DNA of 49,328 nt from JAVBRD01 sp031548365 (GTDB lineage Bacteria; Bacillota; Clostridia; Christensenellales; UBA1750), in the NCBI GenBank assembly GCA_031548365.1, contig JAVBRD010000011.1, forward strand, positions 1 to 49,328, in the 5' to 3' direction. The notes beneath the pieces were generated by a model that saw nothing but the letters and a program-made list of their open reading frames with translations, was not told the DNA's origin and searched no databases. Positions 8,561 to 16,178 of the stretch are shown here, piece after piece. The translations under genes were made by a program, and so were the position numbers. Numbering within the stretch: position 1 is the first letter of the stretch; every line of letters starts with the position of its first letter.

Positions 8561-9583
8561 TTACATTTCGTCCGCGCGCACGGCGCGCCGCTCGTCCTGA
8601 GAGCGCATGGCGGCGAAAACGAGGCGCATGGTTTTGAGGTTGTCCATGCCGGACGTGGGCGCGGGGCATCCGGAGCGGTATGCGGCGACGAGGTCCGCAA
8701 GGCATGCGGGGATGGCGGAGAAAACGTGCCAGCCGTGCAAAAGCCAGTCGTTTTCTGGAATATACGGCAGGCGCGGGAGCTCGTGAACCGGAACGAAACG
8801 CCGTCCGCGGTCGGTTTCCAGCATCAGGGCGTTGTCCGCGCCCAGCCGCAGAACACCCCGTTCGCCCTCAACAAAAAGCTTGTAATCGAAACGGTGGACG
8901 AGGTCGCAGGAGATGGTCAGCCCGCTTTCAAACGTGACGATTGAGCGCGCGGCGTCGTCCACGGGGATTTCGGGGTAGCTGCGCACCGGGCGCGAGTAAA
9001 CCGACTCCCAGTCGCCGAACAACACGCGCGCGACGTCAAAAATGTGCGGCCCCATATCGCGAAGCGCCATGTGATCCATGGACGCGAGCGCAGGTTGGCT
9101 GGCCATGAGCGCGCGGTCGGGGGAGCGCAGCTGAAGGTGGCCGGTGAGCGGGCGGCCGATTTCCCCGGAGCGCATCGCTTCGGCGGCGGCTGCGAGCGGC
9201 GGCTGATAGCGAAAGTTTTCGTGCACGGCGTACCAAACGCCCGCGCGGCGGCACGCGCCGGCCATTTCCTCGCAGTCGCGCAGCGTGTACGCCATGGGTT
9301 TCTGGCAGATGACGTCCTTGCCGCGCGCCGCCGCCAGGAGCGTGAGCGGTTTGTGGCCGTCCACCTCGGTGATGATGTCGGCGATGTCGAAGCCGCCGAA
9401 GTCAAAAACGGCCTCAGGCGTATCGAACACCCGGCTGATGCCAAAACGCGCGGCGGTGGCTTCAGCCTTTGCGCGCGTGCGGTTCCAGATGACGGCGACC
9501 TCCACGCCCAGCGCCTGCCAAGCGGCAATCTGGAACTGCGCCCAGTAGCCGGCGCCAAAAACCGCGACGCGAAGACGATTCAT
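8561..9583 (-). CDS. Gfo/Idh/MocA-family dehydrogenase (sugar 1-dehydrogenase candidate)
   Basis: A 340-residue protein. The N-terminal Rossmann site is V-A-V-F-G-A-G-Y-W-A. The usual E-K-P motif appears as I-C-Q-K-P-M-A near residue 98, and D-M-G-P-H-I-F-D carries the conserved histidine-containing segment. The family oxidises sugars, inositols or related compounds with NAD(P). The start at 9583 sits in an ATGA overlap with the upstream amidohydrolase stop and has AAGGAGG 10 bases before it. In the known oxidative apiose route the first step is a Gfo/Idh/MocA D-apiose dehydrogenase (ApsD), and this gene lies between a possible lactonase and an ApnO-like gene. That assignment is inference. 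Confidence 0.85.
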   Translation of the reverse strand: MNRLRVAVFGAGYWAQFQIAAWQALGVEVAVIWNRTRAKAEATAARFGISRVFDTPEAVFDFGGFDIADIITEVDGHKPLTLLAAARGKDVICQKPMAYTLRDCEEMAGACRRAGVWYAVHENFRYQPPLAAAAEAMRSGEIGRPLTGHLQLRSPDRALMASQPALASMDHMALRDMGPHIFDVARVLFGDWESVYSRPVRSYPEIPVDDAARSIVTFESGLTISCDLVHRFDYKLFVEGERGVLRLGADNALMLETDRGRRFVPVHELPRLPYIPENDWLLHGWHVFSAIPACLADLVAAYRSGCPAPTSGMDNLKTMRLVFAAMRSQDERRAVRADEM

Positions 9584-10347
9584 CGTGCAGTCGCCTCCTT
9601 TTTTGTGATGGGTAGCCGGAACACCTCGATAGCCGTTCCCGACAGCACGCGGTCAAGCGCGTCCCCTTCCAGCAGCGTTTGATACTTGGCCAGCTCCACA
9701 GGGATGTTGACCGCGTGATCCGAGGAAAACATGAGCTTTTCAGGTCCCAGCGCATTAAGAGCGCGGCGGACGTTCAGGATGCTCAGCCAGCTCGGCTCAA
9801 GCCAGACGTTGTCGTTTTCTTTCGCCAGCCACAGCGCCTGCGCGAACAGTAAATCCGTGCCCGCGTGGGCGAGCACGATGCGCATGTCGCGGAAATCGCG
9901 GGCCACCTGGAACAGCTGCGCGGGGTCGGCGAAAGGCGCGCCGCTGCCCGTGTGCACCATCATGGGCACGTCCAGCGCGCGCGCCGTTTCAAACGCGTGC
10001 CGCCCGTCTTTTGAGCCGGGGTTGACCGCGTGGGCGATGGGCGTGATTTTCATGCCCACAAAGCCCAGCGTCTTAACACAGCGCGCGGCCTCCGCCTCAT
10101 ACTCCTCGGGCCGCAGGTGCGGGTCGATGGACGCCATGCCGTAGAATCGCCCCGGGGGCGACTTGGCCAGCGCGGCGATTTCGTCGTGGACTCCGCGCGT
10201 ATCTTCGATGTAGGGCCGCGGCACAAACGGCTGAACGATGGAGGCCGTCACGCCGAAGCGCGCGCCCCAGCTAAGCAGTTCCTCTGCGGTGGACGCCTCG
10301 TCGAACACCACATCGCAGCCCAGATGCGCGTGCGCGTCGATAATCAT
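9580..10347 (-). CDS. Amidohydrolase-family (metal-dependent) hydrolase, possible sugar lactonase
   Basis: A 255-residue Amidohydro_2-type TIM barrel. It opens with I-I-D-A-H-A-H-L-G, the H-x-H metal site; G-M-K-I-T-P is near residue 115, M-V-H-T-G-S-G follows, V-L-A-H-A-G-T-D and K-L-M-F-S-S-D-H-A give the later His and Asp ligands. The start at 10347 is set by GGAGG 7 bases upstream; the frame is open further upstream without a good site. Its stop overlaps the next start (ATGA). The superfamily contains lactonases, so hydrolysis of the lactone made by the neighbouring dehydrogenase is plausible. The known apionolactonase ApnL is, as far as I recall, a different family, so this would be an analogous replacement. 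Confidence 0.8.
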   Translation of the reverse strand: MIIDAHAHLGCDVVFDEASTAEELLSWGARFGVTASIVQPFVPRPYIEDTRGVHDEIAALAKSPPGRFYGMASIDPHLRPEEYEAEAARCVKTLGFVGMKITPIAHAVNPGSKDGRHAFETARALDVPMMVHTGSGAPFADPAQLFQVARDFRDMRIVLAHAGTDLLFAQALWLAKENDNVWLEPSWLSILNVRRALNALGPEKLMFSSDHAVNIPVELAKYQTLLEGDALDRVLSGTAIEVFRLPITKKEATAR

Positions 10348-10462
10348 GGACTCACCTCCAATGCATTCATTCAGACGCGCGGCCGGGTGTTTGGGCAGAG
10401 GTGCGTCCATGGATGCGCATCCGGCCCGGAGCGTTTGTCGCGGATTTTCGGCGAGCGGGGAC

Positions 10463-11389
10463 TCAATCGTTGATCGCCTCAACGCCCATGCGCTTCATCC
10501 TTTGCACGTTTTCCCGCATGACGCGCAGCTCTTTCGGCGTGTGCCCGACCCACCCCGCGGCTTCCCCCACAACGTGGAGCGGTTCTTCCGACCGGTAGGA
10601 CCGCGTGAGGTTGCCGGGAAACTTTTTATCGGTCAGGTTGGGGTCGTCCTCCATCTCACCGGCGGGCTCGACGATGTAAACGCGCGCTTTCCCGTCGCCC
10701 GCCGCGAGCTCCGCAGCCCACACGGACGCTTCGAGCGTGGATGAAAAATAAACGTAGTTCGCCTTTTCGCCTTCGCCGTGATTGGACGGGCGGCCCGGCG
10801 AGAGCTTGTCGCCGACGCGCAACTCCGCCTTTGTGCCGTGATAAAACGGCCCGTTGTCGTTGATTTTTCGGGTCACGCGTATCTGCAGGCCGATCATGAT
10901 GTCGAGCGCCGCGCGGTTCAGGTTCGGGTCATGGCTGGCCGTGCAGTCGGCATCGACGACGATGGGCGTTTCCGGCTGCGCCGTCTTGGCAAGAACGGCG
11001 TTGGCAATGACGCAAATATGCGATACGAGGCCCACGAGCTCAATCCGCGCGAACGGCGTCGCCTTCAGATAAGCGAACAGTTCGTCGGAACCGAATGTGC
11101 GCTTGAAAAACCGCAGATCCCCGTCGCGCAGCTGTTGGGACGTTTCGCCGTACAGGCGATGTCCCTCGGTTCTCTCGACGCAGTGCGGAACAGCCAGGTT
11201 TCGGCCTTCCTGTGTCTTCAAATAATCCGCATCGTGCGTGTCGAACGTAAAGACGACGGCATCGCCCCTCGCGCGGTATTTTTGAATTTTGCGCACGATC
11301 AGGGCGTCGAGCGATTCCGCCCCGGCGAACCCGAGCGAGCCGGATACAAAGTCGTTCTGGTAATCGACCACAATCAAGCACCGCTGCAT
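10463..11389 (-). CDS. Fusion of nicotinamidase-like cysteine hydrolase and rifampin ADP-ribosyltransferase (Arr)
   Basis: A 308-residue two-domain protein. Residues 1-175 are an isochorismatase/nicotinamidase-like domain with V-V-D-Y-Q-N-D-F (Asp 9), F-F-K-R-T-F-G (Lys 96) and S-H-I-C-V (Cys 126) as the Asp-Lys-Cys triad, and the metal site D-T-H (50-52) plus V-P-H (69). Residues 181-308 match Arr: F-Y-H-G-T (His 184), A-N-Y-V-Y-F (Tyr 212), E-D-D-P-N-L-T-D-K-K-F-P-G-N and R-S-Y-R-S-E-E-P-L. Arr transfers ADP-ribose from NAD to rifamycins and releases nicotinamide, the substrate of the first domain. The start at 11389 has GGGAGG 7 bases upstream. It is 115 bases before the apiose-like operon and could be its first gene or a separate one. 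Both domains look full length. Confidence 0.85.
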   Translation of the reverse strand: MQRCLIVVDYQNDFVSGSLGFAGAESLDALIVRKIQKYRARGDAVVFTFDTHDADYLKTQEGRNLAVPHCVERTEGHRLYGETSQQLRDGDLRFFKRTFGSDELFAYLKATPFARIELVGLVSHICVIANAVLAKTAQPETPIVVDADCTASHDPNLNRAALDIMIGLQIRVTRKINDNGPFYHGTKAELRVGDKLSPGRPSNHGEGEKANYVYFSSTLEASVWAAELAAGDGKARVYIVEPAGEMEDDPNLTDKKFPGNLTRSYRSEEPLHVVGEAAGWVGHTPKELRVMRENVQRMKRMGVEAIND

Positions 11390-11609
11390 GCGATTCCCTC
11401 CCCTTTTACGGTGATACCCGCGCGAAAACATGTCTTTGTAGTTCGCCGCGGACGCCCCGACACCTGCCTGTGCATTTCGCCGACAGCATGGCGGAGGGGA
11501 CGATTATTTGAAAAAAAGGGGAGGCCTGGAATAGAAAACGGCGAATGATTCATCAGGATTTGAGCGCGCCGGGATATGCGCGTCAAAACAATAACGCGGA
11601 GGGATGAAC

Positions 11610-13280
11610 ATGCCGTTTCCCGGATCAAAAGCGTACATCAGTTCGATTGCGTGGCGAATGGGTGAAATCGATTATGACGCGGATGTGCGTATGCCGGTCG
11701 CGCCTTTTTCCTCGCCCGGATACCATACGACGCTCACGGGCGGCGCCGTACACTCCACGAGGCTCGCTGCTGAGTACGCGCTCATGTTGCTGGACGCGGG
11801 CGGTGAGGAGAACGCGGCCAGGGCCAGGAATGTGCTGGGTAAGCTGCTGACGCTCCAGGATACAGACCCGGCCAACGCCACATACGGCATTTGGTCTTGG
11901 TTCTATGAAGAACCGCTGCCCATGATGTCCCCGCCCGACTGGAACTGGGCTGACTTCATCGGCAAGGACCTCTACCAGGCGCTCAGGTACCACGCGGCCG
12001 AGCTGGGTGCGGATCTGGCGGCCAAGACGGAGGCCGCTCTTCGGCACGCGTGCCTTTCGATTTTTCGGCGCAACATGCACCCGGGATACACGAACATCTC
12101 CATCATGGGTGCGGCCGTGACGCTCCTTGCCGGCGAGCTGCTTTCGTGGCGCGACATGGAGGATTACGGCTTGTCGCGCCTGACGAAGCTTCATAAGTAC
12201 AACATGGACGCCGGCGGCTTTGCCGAGTACAACTCCTCGACGTATACGCGCGTCGCGCTTCAGGATTTGAGCATGTTCCACGCCAATGTGTCCCATCCCG
12301 AGGCAAAGCGCATGACGTGCGAGCTGATGGATTTGTGTTGGCAGGTCATCGCCGGGCATTACCACGCGCCTTCCGCCCAGTGGATGGGCCCCATGGCCCG
12401 CGCATACAGCACGCTCACCAAACCCGAAACACTCGCGACCATCGCCCAGGGGACGGGTATCGAGCTCCCATGCGGCGGCGCAGCGGATGTGTCTCTGCTC
12501 AAGTATCCCGCGCGGTGTCCCGATGCGCTCCTGCCGAATTTTCTGGGCGCGCGGGAACGCGAACTCGTTGAGCGCGTGCCCGGGGATCCTCACCGGTGCA
12601 CGGCGACGACGGCGCTCTCCGGGCGCTACGCGCTTGGCTCGTTCAGCGTGATGGACACATGGAATCAACGGCGCAACCTGCACGCGGCCTTCGGATCGGT
12701 GGAAAAGCCGGGTTATATGGCCGTGCGCGTGCTGCGCGACGGAATCGATTTTTCATCGGGCATGATATGCTGCGCGCAAAAGGGCGGCGCGGCTGTCTTC
12801 GCCCAGGGTTTCGTGACCGACGGCGGCAACACGCACTGCAATCTGGACATGATTCAGGGCGAGACCATTCTCGCTAGGGACATGCGGCTGCGCATTGAGT
12901 TGGGCGGCCCCGCGCTCGCGAGCGTGGGCACTCCGGTTTGGCGCGACGGCCGGGTGTCGTTCGATTTGCCGGGAGTGCGCCTGGATGTATGCGTTGCCTT
13001 CGCCCGGTGGGACGGCTCGCCTTGCGCGATGGAATGCGCGCGTGTCGGCGACGTGGTTTGTCTGGATGTGGTTTTCTTCTCCCGCGAAGAGACTCGCGAT
13101 GTGCGCCTGTCCGGGCTCGCCGCCACGGGCGTGGCCGCAGCCGTTTGCTTTGACGGCACCGCTCAATGCCGGGCGAGCGTCGCGGACGGCTTGCTTGAGG
13201 CGTGCGGCGGCGCGTTGCGCGCGGCCATTTCGGTATCTCCGGTCAAGCGCGCGGCTCTCGTGGTGGACGCGGACGCGTAA
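11610..13280 (+). CDS. Unknown protein, alpha-toroid plus beta-sandwich layout (heparinase/lyase-like)
   Basis: A 556-residue protein without a signal peptide. The first 330 residues are helical and contain repeated Y, W and H-rich helices, including Y-T-N-I-S-I-M-G and G-G-F-A-E-Y-N-S-S-T-Y. The last 200 look like beta-sandwich. This is the layout of polysaccharide lyases and heparinase II/III-type enzymes, but no family could be firmly named. ATG 11610 is preferred because GGAGG lies 7 bases before it; ATG 11604 is too close. It stands alone, divergent from the nicotinamidase-Arr gene across 220 bases in which no clear promoter was found. A role in handling uronate-containing oligosaccharide is a guess from neighbours. 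Confidence 0.5.
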   Translation: MPFPGSKAYISSIAWRMGEIDYDADVRMPVAPFSSPGYHTTLTGGAVHSTRLAAEYALMLLDAGGEENAARARNVLGKLLTLQDTDPANATYGIWSWFYEEPLPMMSPPDWNWADFIGKDLYQALRYHAAELGADLAAKTEAALRHACLSIFRRNMHPGYTNISIMGAAVTLLAGELLSWRDMEDYGLSRLTKLHKYNMDAGGFAEYNSSTYTRVALQDLSMFHANVSHPEAKRMTCELMDLCWQVIAGHYHAPSAQWMGPMARAYSTLTKPETLATIAQGTGIELPCGGAADVSLLKYPARCPDALLPNFLGARERELVERVPGDPHRCTATTALSGRYALGSFSVMDTWNQRRNLHAAFGSVEKPGYMAVRVLRDGIDFSSGMICCAQKGGAAVFAQGFVTDGGNTHCNLDMIQGETILARDMRLRIELGGPALASVGTPVWRDGRVSFDLPGVRLDVCVAFARWDGSPCAMECARVGDVVCLDVVFFSREETRDVRLSGLAATGVAAAVCFDGTAQCRASVADGLLEACGGALRAAISVSPVKRAALVVDADA

Positions 13281-13286
13281 CGGCTT

Positions 13287-13394
13287 AGAGACTTCGAAAA
13301 GCGAGGGAGGGAGACGTGCGGAGATTGCCGTGGGCCTGCGCTCGCGGTGCGCCTCGGCCGCCCGCCCTCATCGCCACCCTTTTCGACGGTCTCT
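13287..13394. repeat. Inverted-repeat element, MITE-like, in a 333-base gap
   Basis: agagacttcgaaaag at 13287-13301 is matched inversely by cttttcgacggtctct at 13379-13394, with two small mismatches, enclosing about 77 G+C-rich bases. This could be a large hairpin terminator for the preceding gene or a small non-autonomous transposable element. The tcgaaa core also occurs near the start of the transposase at the left edge of the window. The rest of 13281-13537 shows no coding signal. Confidence 0.4.
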
Positions 13395-13537
13395 GGGCGG
13401 ATGTCCAGGGAGCCCGCACAGGATCAGCGAGTCGCTTCCTGTAAAACCACAAACGGTCGATCCGAGCCCGCGTTGCGCATCGCCGCGCGATGGCAGCCGC
13501 CCTCCTGCGAGCAAGTGGTGATATTTGGAAGTATATG

Positions 13538-13566
13538 TGGATATTATAGTGAATTTATGGTAAAAT
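13538..13566 (+). promoter_or_regulatory. Sigma-A-type promoter for the two-component genes
   Basis: TGGATA (13538-13543) and TAAAAT (13561-13566) are spaced by 17 bases in an A+T-rich patch that begins abruptly near 13520. It lies about 45 bases upstream of the response-regulator ATG. Confidence 0.5.
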
Positions 13567-13613
13567 GTTTTGGGTTATGATCAAGTCTCAATCAAAGGAG
13601 ATTTGCGACGCAA

Positions 13614-14027
13614 ATGGAGAACGTCCGCAATGAATCACTTGATACGAAAGCAAAGGTTCTGCTTATCGACGATAATCAAGACTTCCTGGATTTGCTATGC
13701 GTGTATCTCAAGAGCAATGGAATTGAGGCGGACGCTGAATACAGCGGGCACAAGGGGCTTCAGAGATACCTGAATCGCTCGGAAGAATACGATGTGATTT
13801 TGCTGGATATGCAACTGCCGGATGTGGATGGTAACGATGTTGCTGCGCGCATTTATGGTGATGCCACTGATTTTGAAACAAGAATACCGATTATCGCGAT
13901 GTCAGGCAAAGCCGACACCGCTGAGAATGAGGAGTTCAGCCACTATCTGCGAAAACCGTTCCAGCTTGAAACGCTTTTGCCGTTGATAAACAGTGTTCTT
14001 GACGCGCAAAGAGGAAATATTCCCTAA
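13614..14027 (+). CDS. Stand-alone response regulator receiver protein
   Basis: A 137-residue single REC domain. The acidic pair is in V-L-L-I-D-D-N (residues 19-20), the phospho-acceptor Asp in V-I-L-L-D-M-Q-L-P-D near 63, the switch Ser in I-A-M-S-G-K near 97, and the invariant Lys in L-R-K-P-F near 114. No DNA-binding or other output domain follows. AAAGGAG is 13 bases before the ATG. The kinase gene begins 44 bases downstream, so the two form one operon. Base composition is visibly more A+T-rich than the flanking carbohydrate genes. Output may be by protein contact, as in CheY or Spo0F. Confidence 0.85.
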   Translation: MENVRNESLDTKAKVLLIDDNQDFLDLLCVYLKSNGIEADAEYSGHKGLQRYLNRSEEYDVILLDMQLPDVDGNDVAARIYGDATDFETRIPIIAMSGKADTAENEEFSHYLRKPFQLETLLPLINSVLDAQRGNIP

Positions 14028-14071
14028 CTCAAAATGGATGTTTATCGGCAGCGCAAGAGGAGGGAGCGGTC

Positions 14072-15439
14072 TTGTTCAGCGAGTTTGCGTACTCTCGAGA
14101 AATGCAGCTAATTCTTATGCTCATCGCGTTCATCTACAACTTCACGCAAATGTACTTTATCGCAAACCTGATTCTGCGAATACACGGCGAAAAGGCAAGC
14201 GTTCTGCAGAAGGCCCAATTTGCTTTTCTAACCGGAGTGGTGATCTATACACTTTTTATTTATGTCATCTATTATTTTGGCGGCATGTTGTCTTTTCAGC
14301 CTTTGACATATCTTCTCGTGGTGACCCCCAATCCGATAACGGCTCTGTTGTACTGCTATTTGGGCATTAAGGTCTTGAAGCTCTCTCCGATCCGGTCGAT
14401 CGAGCTCATGGGCAACGCGTATCTGTATTATTCGATCACGATCAGCATTACGAGGCTTGTCGGTTCCATCTTTTTCATTCAAACGTCAGAACGCTATAAT
14501 TATCTGCTGGATGCGACGCGAAACATGGCGTCTTTCATCGCATTTTTTACCATGTATGGCATAACTTGCTATGTGCTCAACAAAAAGTCGACGACACTGA
14601 TCCCTAAGACCAATGTTTTCGTGAATCGGAAGAAAGAGTTGACCTATTTCGTAATCAGGGCATTCATCGTTTATTTGTGCAGTGTTTGCATTCCCATGTT
14701 GATTCCAGAAACAGTAGTCGCAAATGTTGTCATCCTTGTTTTTTTGTGCATGTTGTTTTTTATAACGATTTTGTTGTCGAACAACTTTCATGCAAACGCC
14801 GACAATCGGAATAAAGACGCGCATATTAACTCTCTCATTCGCACGCTGGAAGAGTTTCGAGCCGTCAAGCACGATTTTTACAATATACTGCAGACATACA
14901 ACGGTTATTTCACGATTGGTGATCTGGAGGCATGCAAAAAATACCACGCCAAGCTGGTCGATGTGACCATGATGGTGGGCGAACCGTTGAACTTGAGCGA
15001 AAAAATGCCCGAAAATCCTGCGCTTGTTTCGCTTCTTATCGATAAACATACCAAGGCGGTTCGCAGCAACGTCACGATGGACATCGCGATTAAATGCGAT
15101 TTGTCGGGCCTGCCGATGGACGAAATCGATATATGCCGTGTGCTTTCATGTTTAATTGACAACGCGATTGAAGCTGCGGAAGCTTCGGAGCGGCGCCGCG
15201 TGTTTTTTTCAATGGAACAGAAAACCGATGATTCAAAATTGTTCATTATAACGAACTCGATTTTGCGGCAGCCGGATATGGCGCAAATATTTGCCGAAGG
15301 TGTAACCGATAAAGCAGGTCACCACGGCGTAGGCTTAACAAATGTTCGCAGGATCATCGACAAATACGGGAATTGCACATTTCAGTTGAACTGCTATAAC
15401 AACGAAATGACCGCTTACGTAGAGCTGAAAAATGGCTGA
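14072..15439 (+). CDS. AgrC-like GHKL sensor histidine kinase
   Basis: A 455-residue membrane kinase. The first 240 residues hold about six hydrophobic segments. F-R-A-V-K-H-D-F-Y-N-I near residue 270 carries the phospho-acceptor His in the AgrC/CitA style. L-I-D-N-A-I-E-A-A-E near 370 is the N-box, and H-H-G-V-G-L-T-N-V-R-R-I near 425 the G-box. The start is TTG at 14072, placed by GGAGGG 7 bases upstream. AgrC-type kinases normally pair with LytTR regulators and sense peptides or similar signals; here the partner is a bare receiver. No precursor peptide gene was recognised nearby. A short hairpin (15447-15461, arms gcacgc/gcgtgc) follows the stop, without a T-run. Confidence 0.85.
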   Translation: MFSEFAYSREMQLILMLIAFIYNFTQMYFIANLILRIHGEKASVLQKAQFAFLTGVVIYTLFIYVIYYFGGMLSFQPLTYLLVVTPNPITALLYCYLGIKVLKLSPIRSIELMGNAYLYYSITISITRLVGSIFFIQTSERYNYLLDATRNMASFIAFFTMYGITCYVLNKKSTTLIPKTNVFVNRKKELTYFVIRAFIVYLCSVCIPMLIPETVVANVVILVFLCMLFFITILLSNNFHANADNRNKDAHINSLIRTLEEFRAVKHDFYNILQTYNGYFTIGDLEACKKYHAKLVDVTMMVGEPLNLSEKMPENPALVSLLIDKHTKAVRSNVTMDIAIKCDLSGLPMDEIDICRVLSCLIDNAIEAAEASERRRVFFSMEQKTDDSKLFIITNSILRQPDMAQIFAEGVTDKAGHHGVGLTNVRRIIDKYGNCTFQLNCYNNEMTAYVELKNG

Positions 15440-15530
15440 CCGCTAGGCACGCGAAGCGTGCTCCCAGCGCACATGCGCCGCGTGTTGCAGGCTGGAGAAA
15501 ACGCCGATCGATCGGGCGCACATCGCCGAG

Positions 15531-16067
15531 AGCTACTTTGTCAACTTCGCGGACGTTATTTCCAGCTTTGTATACCGCCGCGGCCTTTTGGAGGCCGATT
15601 ACAGTTACTCCTCGGCAGTCGGGCTCTTTAACTCCGCCGTCAACTTTCTGTTGATCATCATGCGAACGGCGTTCGCCGCCATCCCGCCCAGCATGGAAGA
15701 GTCGGCAAGGATCGACGGTGCGCGCGACGCGGTCATCTTGTACCGCATCTTCCTCCCACTGGCGATGCCCACCGTGGCTGTCATGTTGCTGTTTTACGGC
15801 GTCGGGCACTGGAGCGCGTGGTTTAACGCCATGATCTTCTTAAGAACGCGCGACTTATATCCCTTACAGCTGATTCTGCGTGAGATTTTGATCTCAAGCG
15901 ATACCAGTTCCATGACCGTCGATGTGCTCGGTATTGACAAGGAGCCGGTCGCGGAAACCATCAAGTACGCGACCATCATCGTCGCGACGCTGCCCGTGCT
16001 CGCGGTTTACCCGTTCTTGCAACGCTATTTTGTCAAAGGCATCATGATCGGCGCGGTCAAGGAGTAG
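15531..16067 (+). pseudogene. Chimeric remnant of two carbohydrate ABC permeases (LplB-type tail joined to YtcP-type tail)
   Basis: The frame begins without a start codon and reads ...ADVISSFVYRRGLLEAD...AVGLFNSAVNFLLIIM, matching the C-terminal end of an LplB-type permease. It then switches directly to RTAFAAIPPSMEESARIDGA..., the C-terminal half of a YtcP-type permease, including its EAA loop and the ending Y-F-V-K-G-I-M-I-G-A-V-K-E. The intact pair at 45753-47600 shows both parts in separate genes. A deletion therefore removed the end of permease 1 and the first half of permease 2. The join at L-I-I-M is a sequence both proteins plausibly shared. The remaining protein would lack most membrane segments and is unlikely to transport. 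Its 5' side abuts the two-component genes. Confidence 0.8.
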
Positions 16068-16178
16068 GGATGCGTGCAAAGACAACAGGGGATAGGGAGC
16101 GCCGCTTTTGCGAAAGCGGGAATCCATGTTCGGCGCGTTGCCCTGACGCTCATCGCGGGCGTACGAAAGGAGACATGC

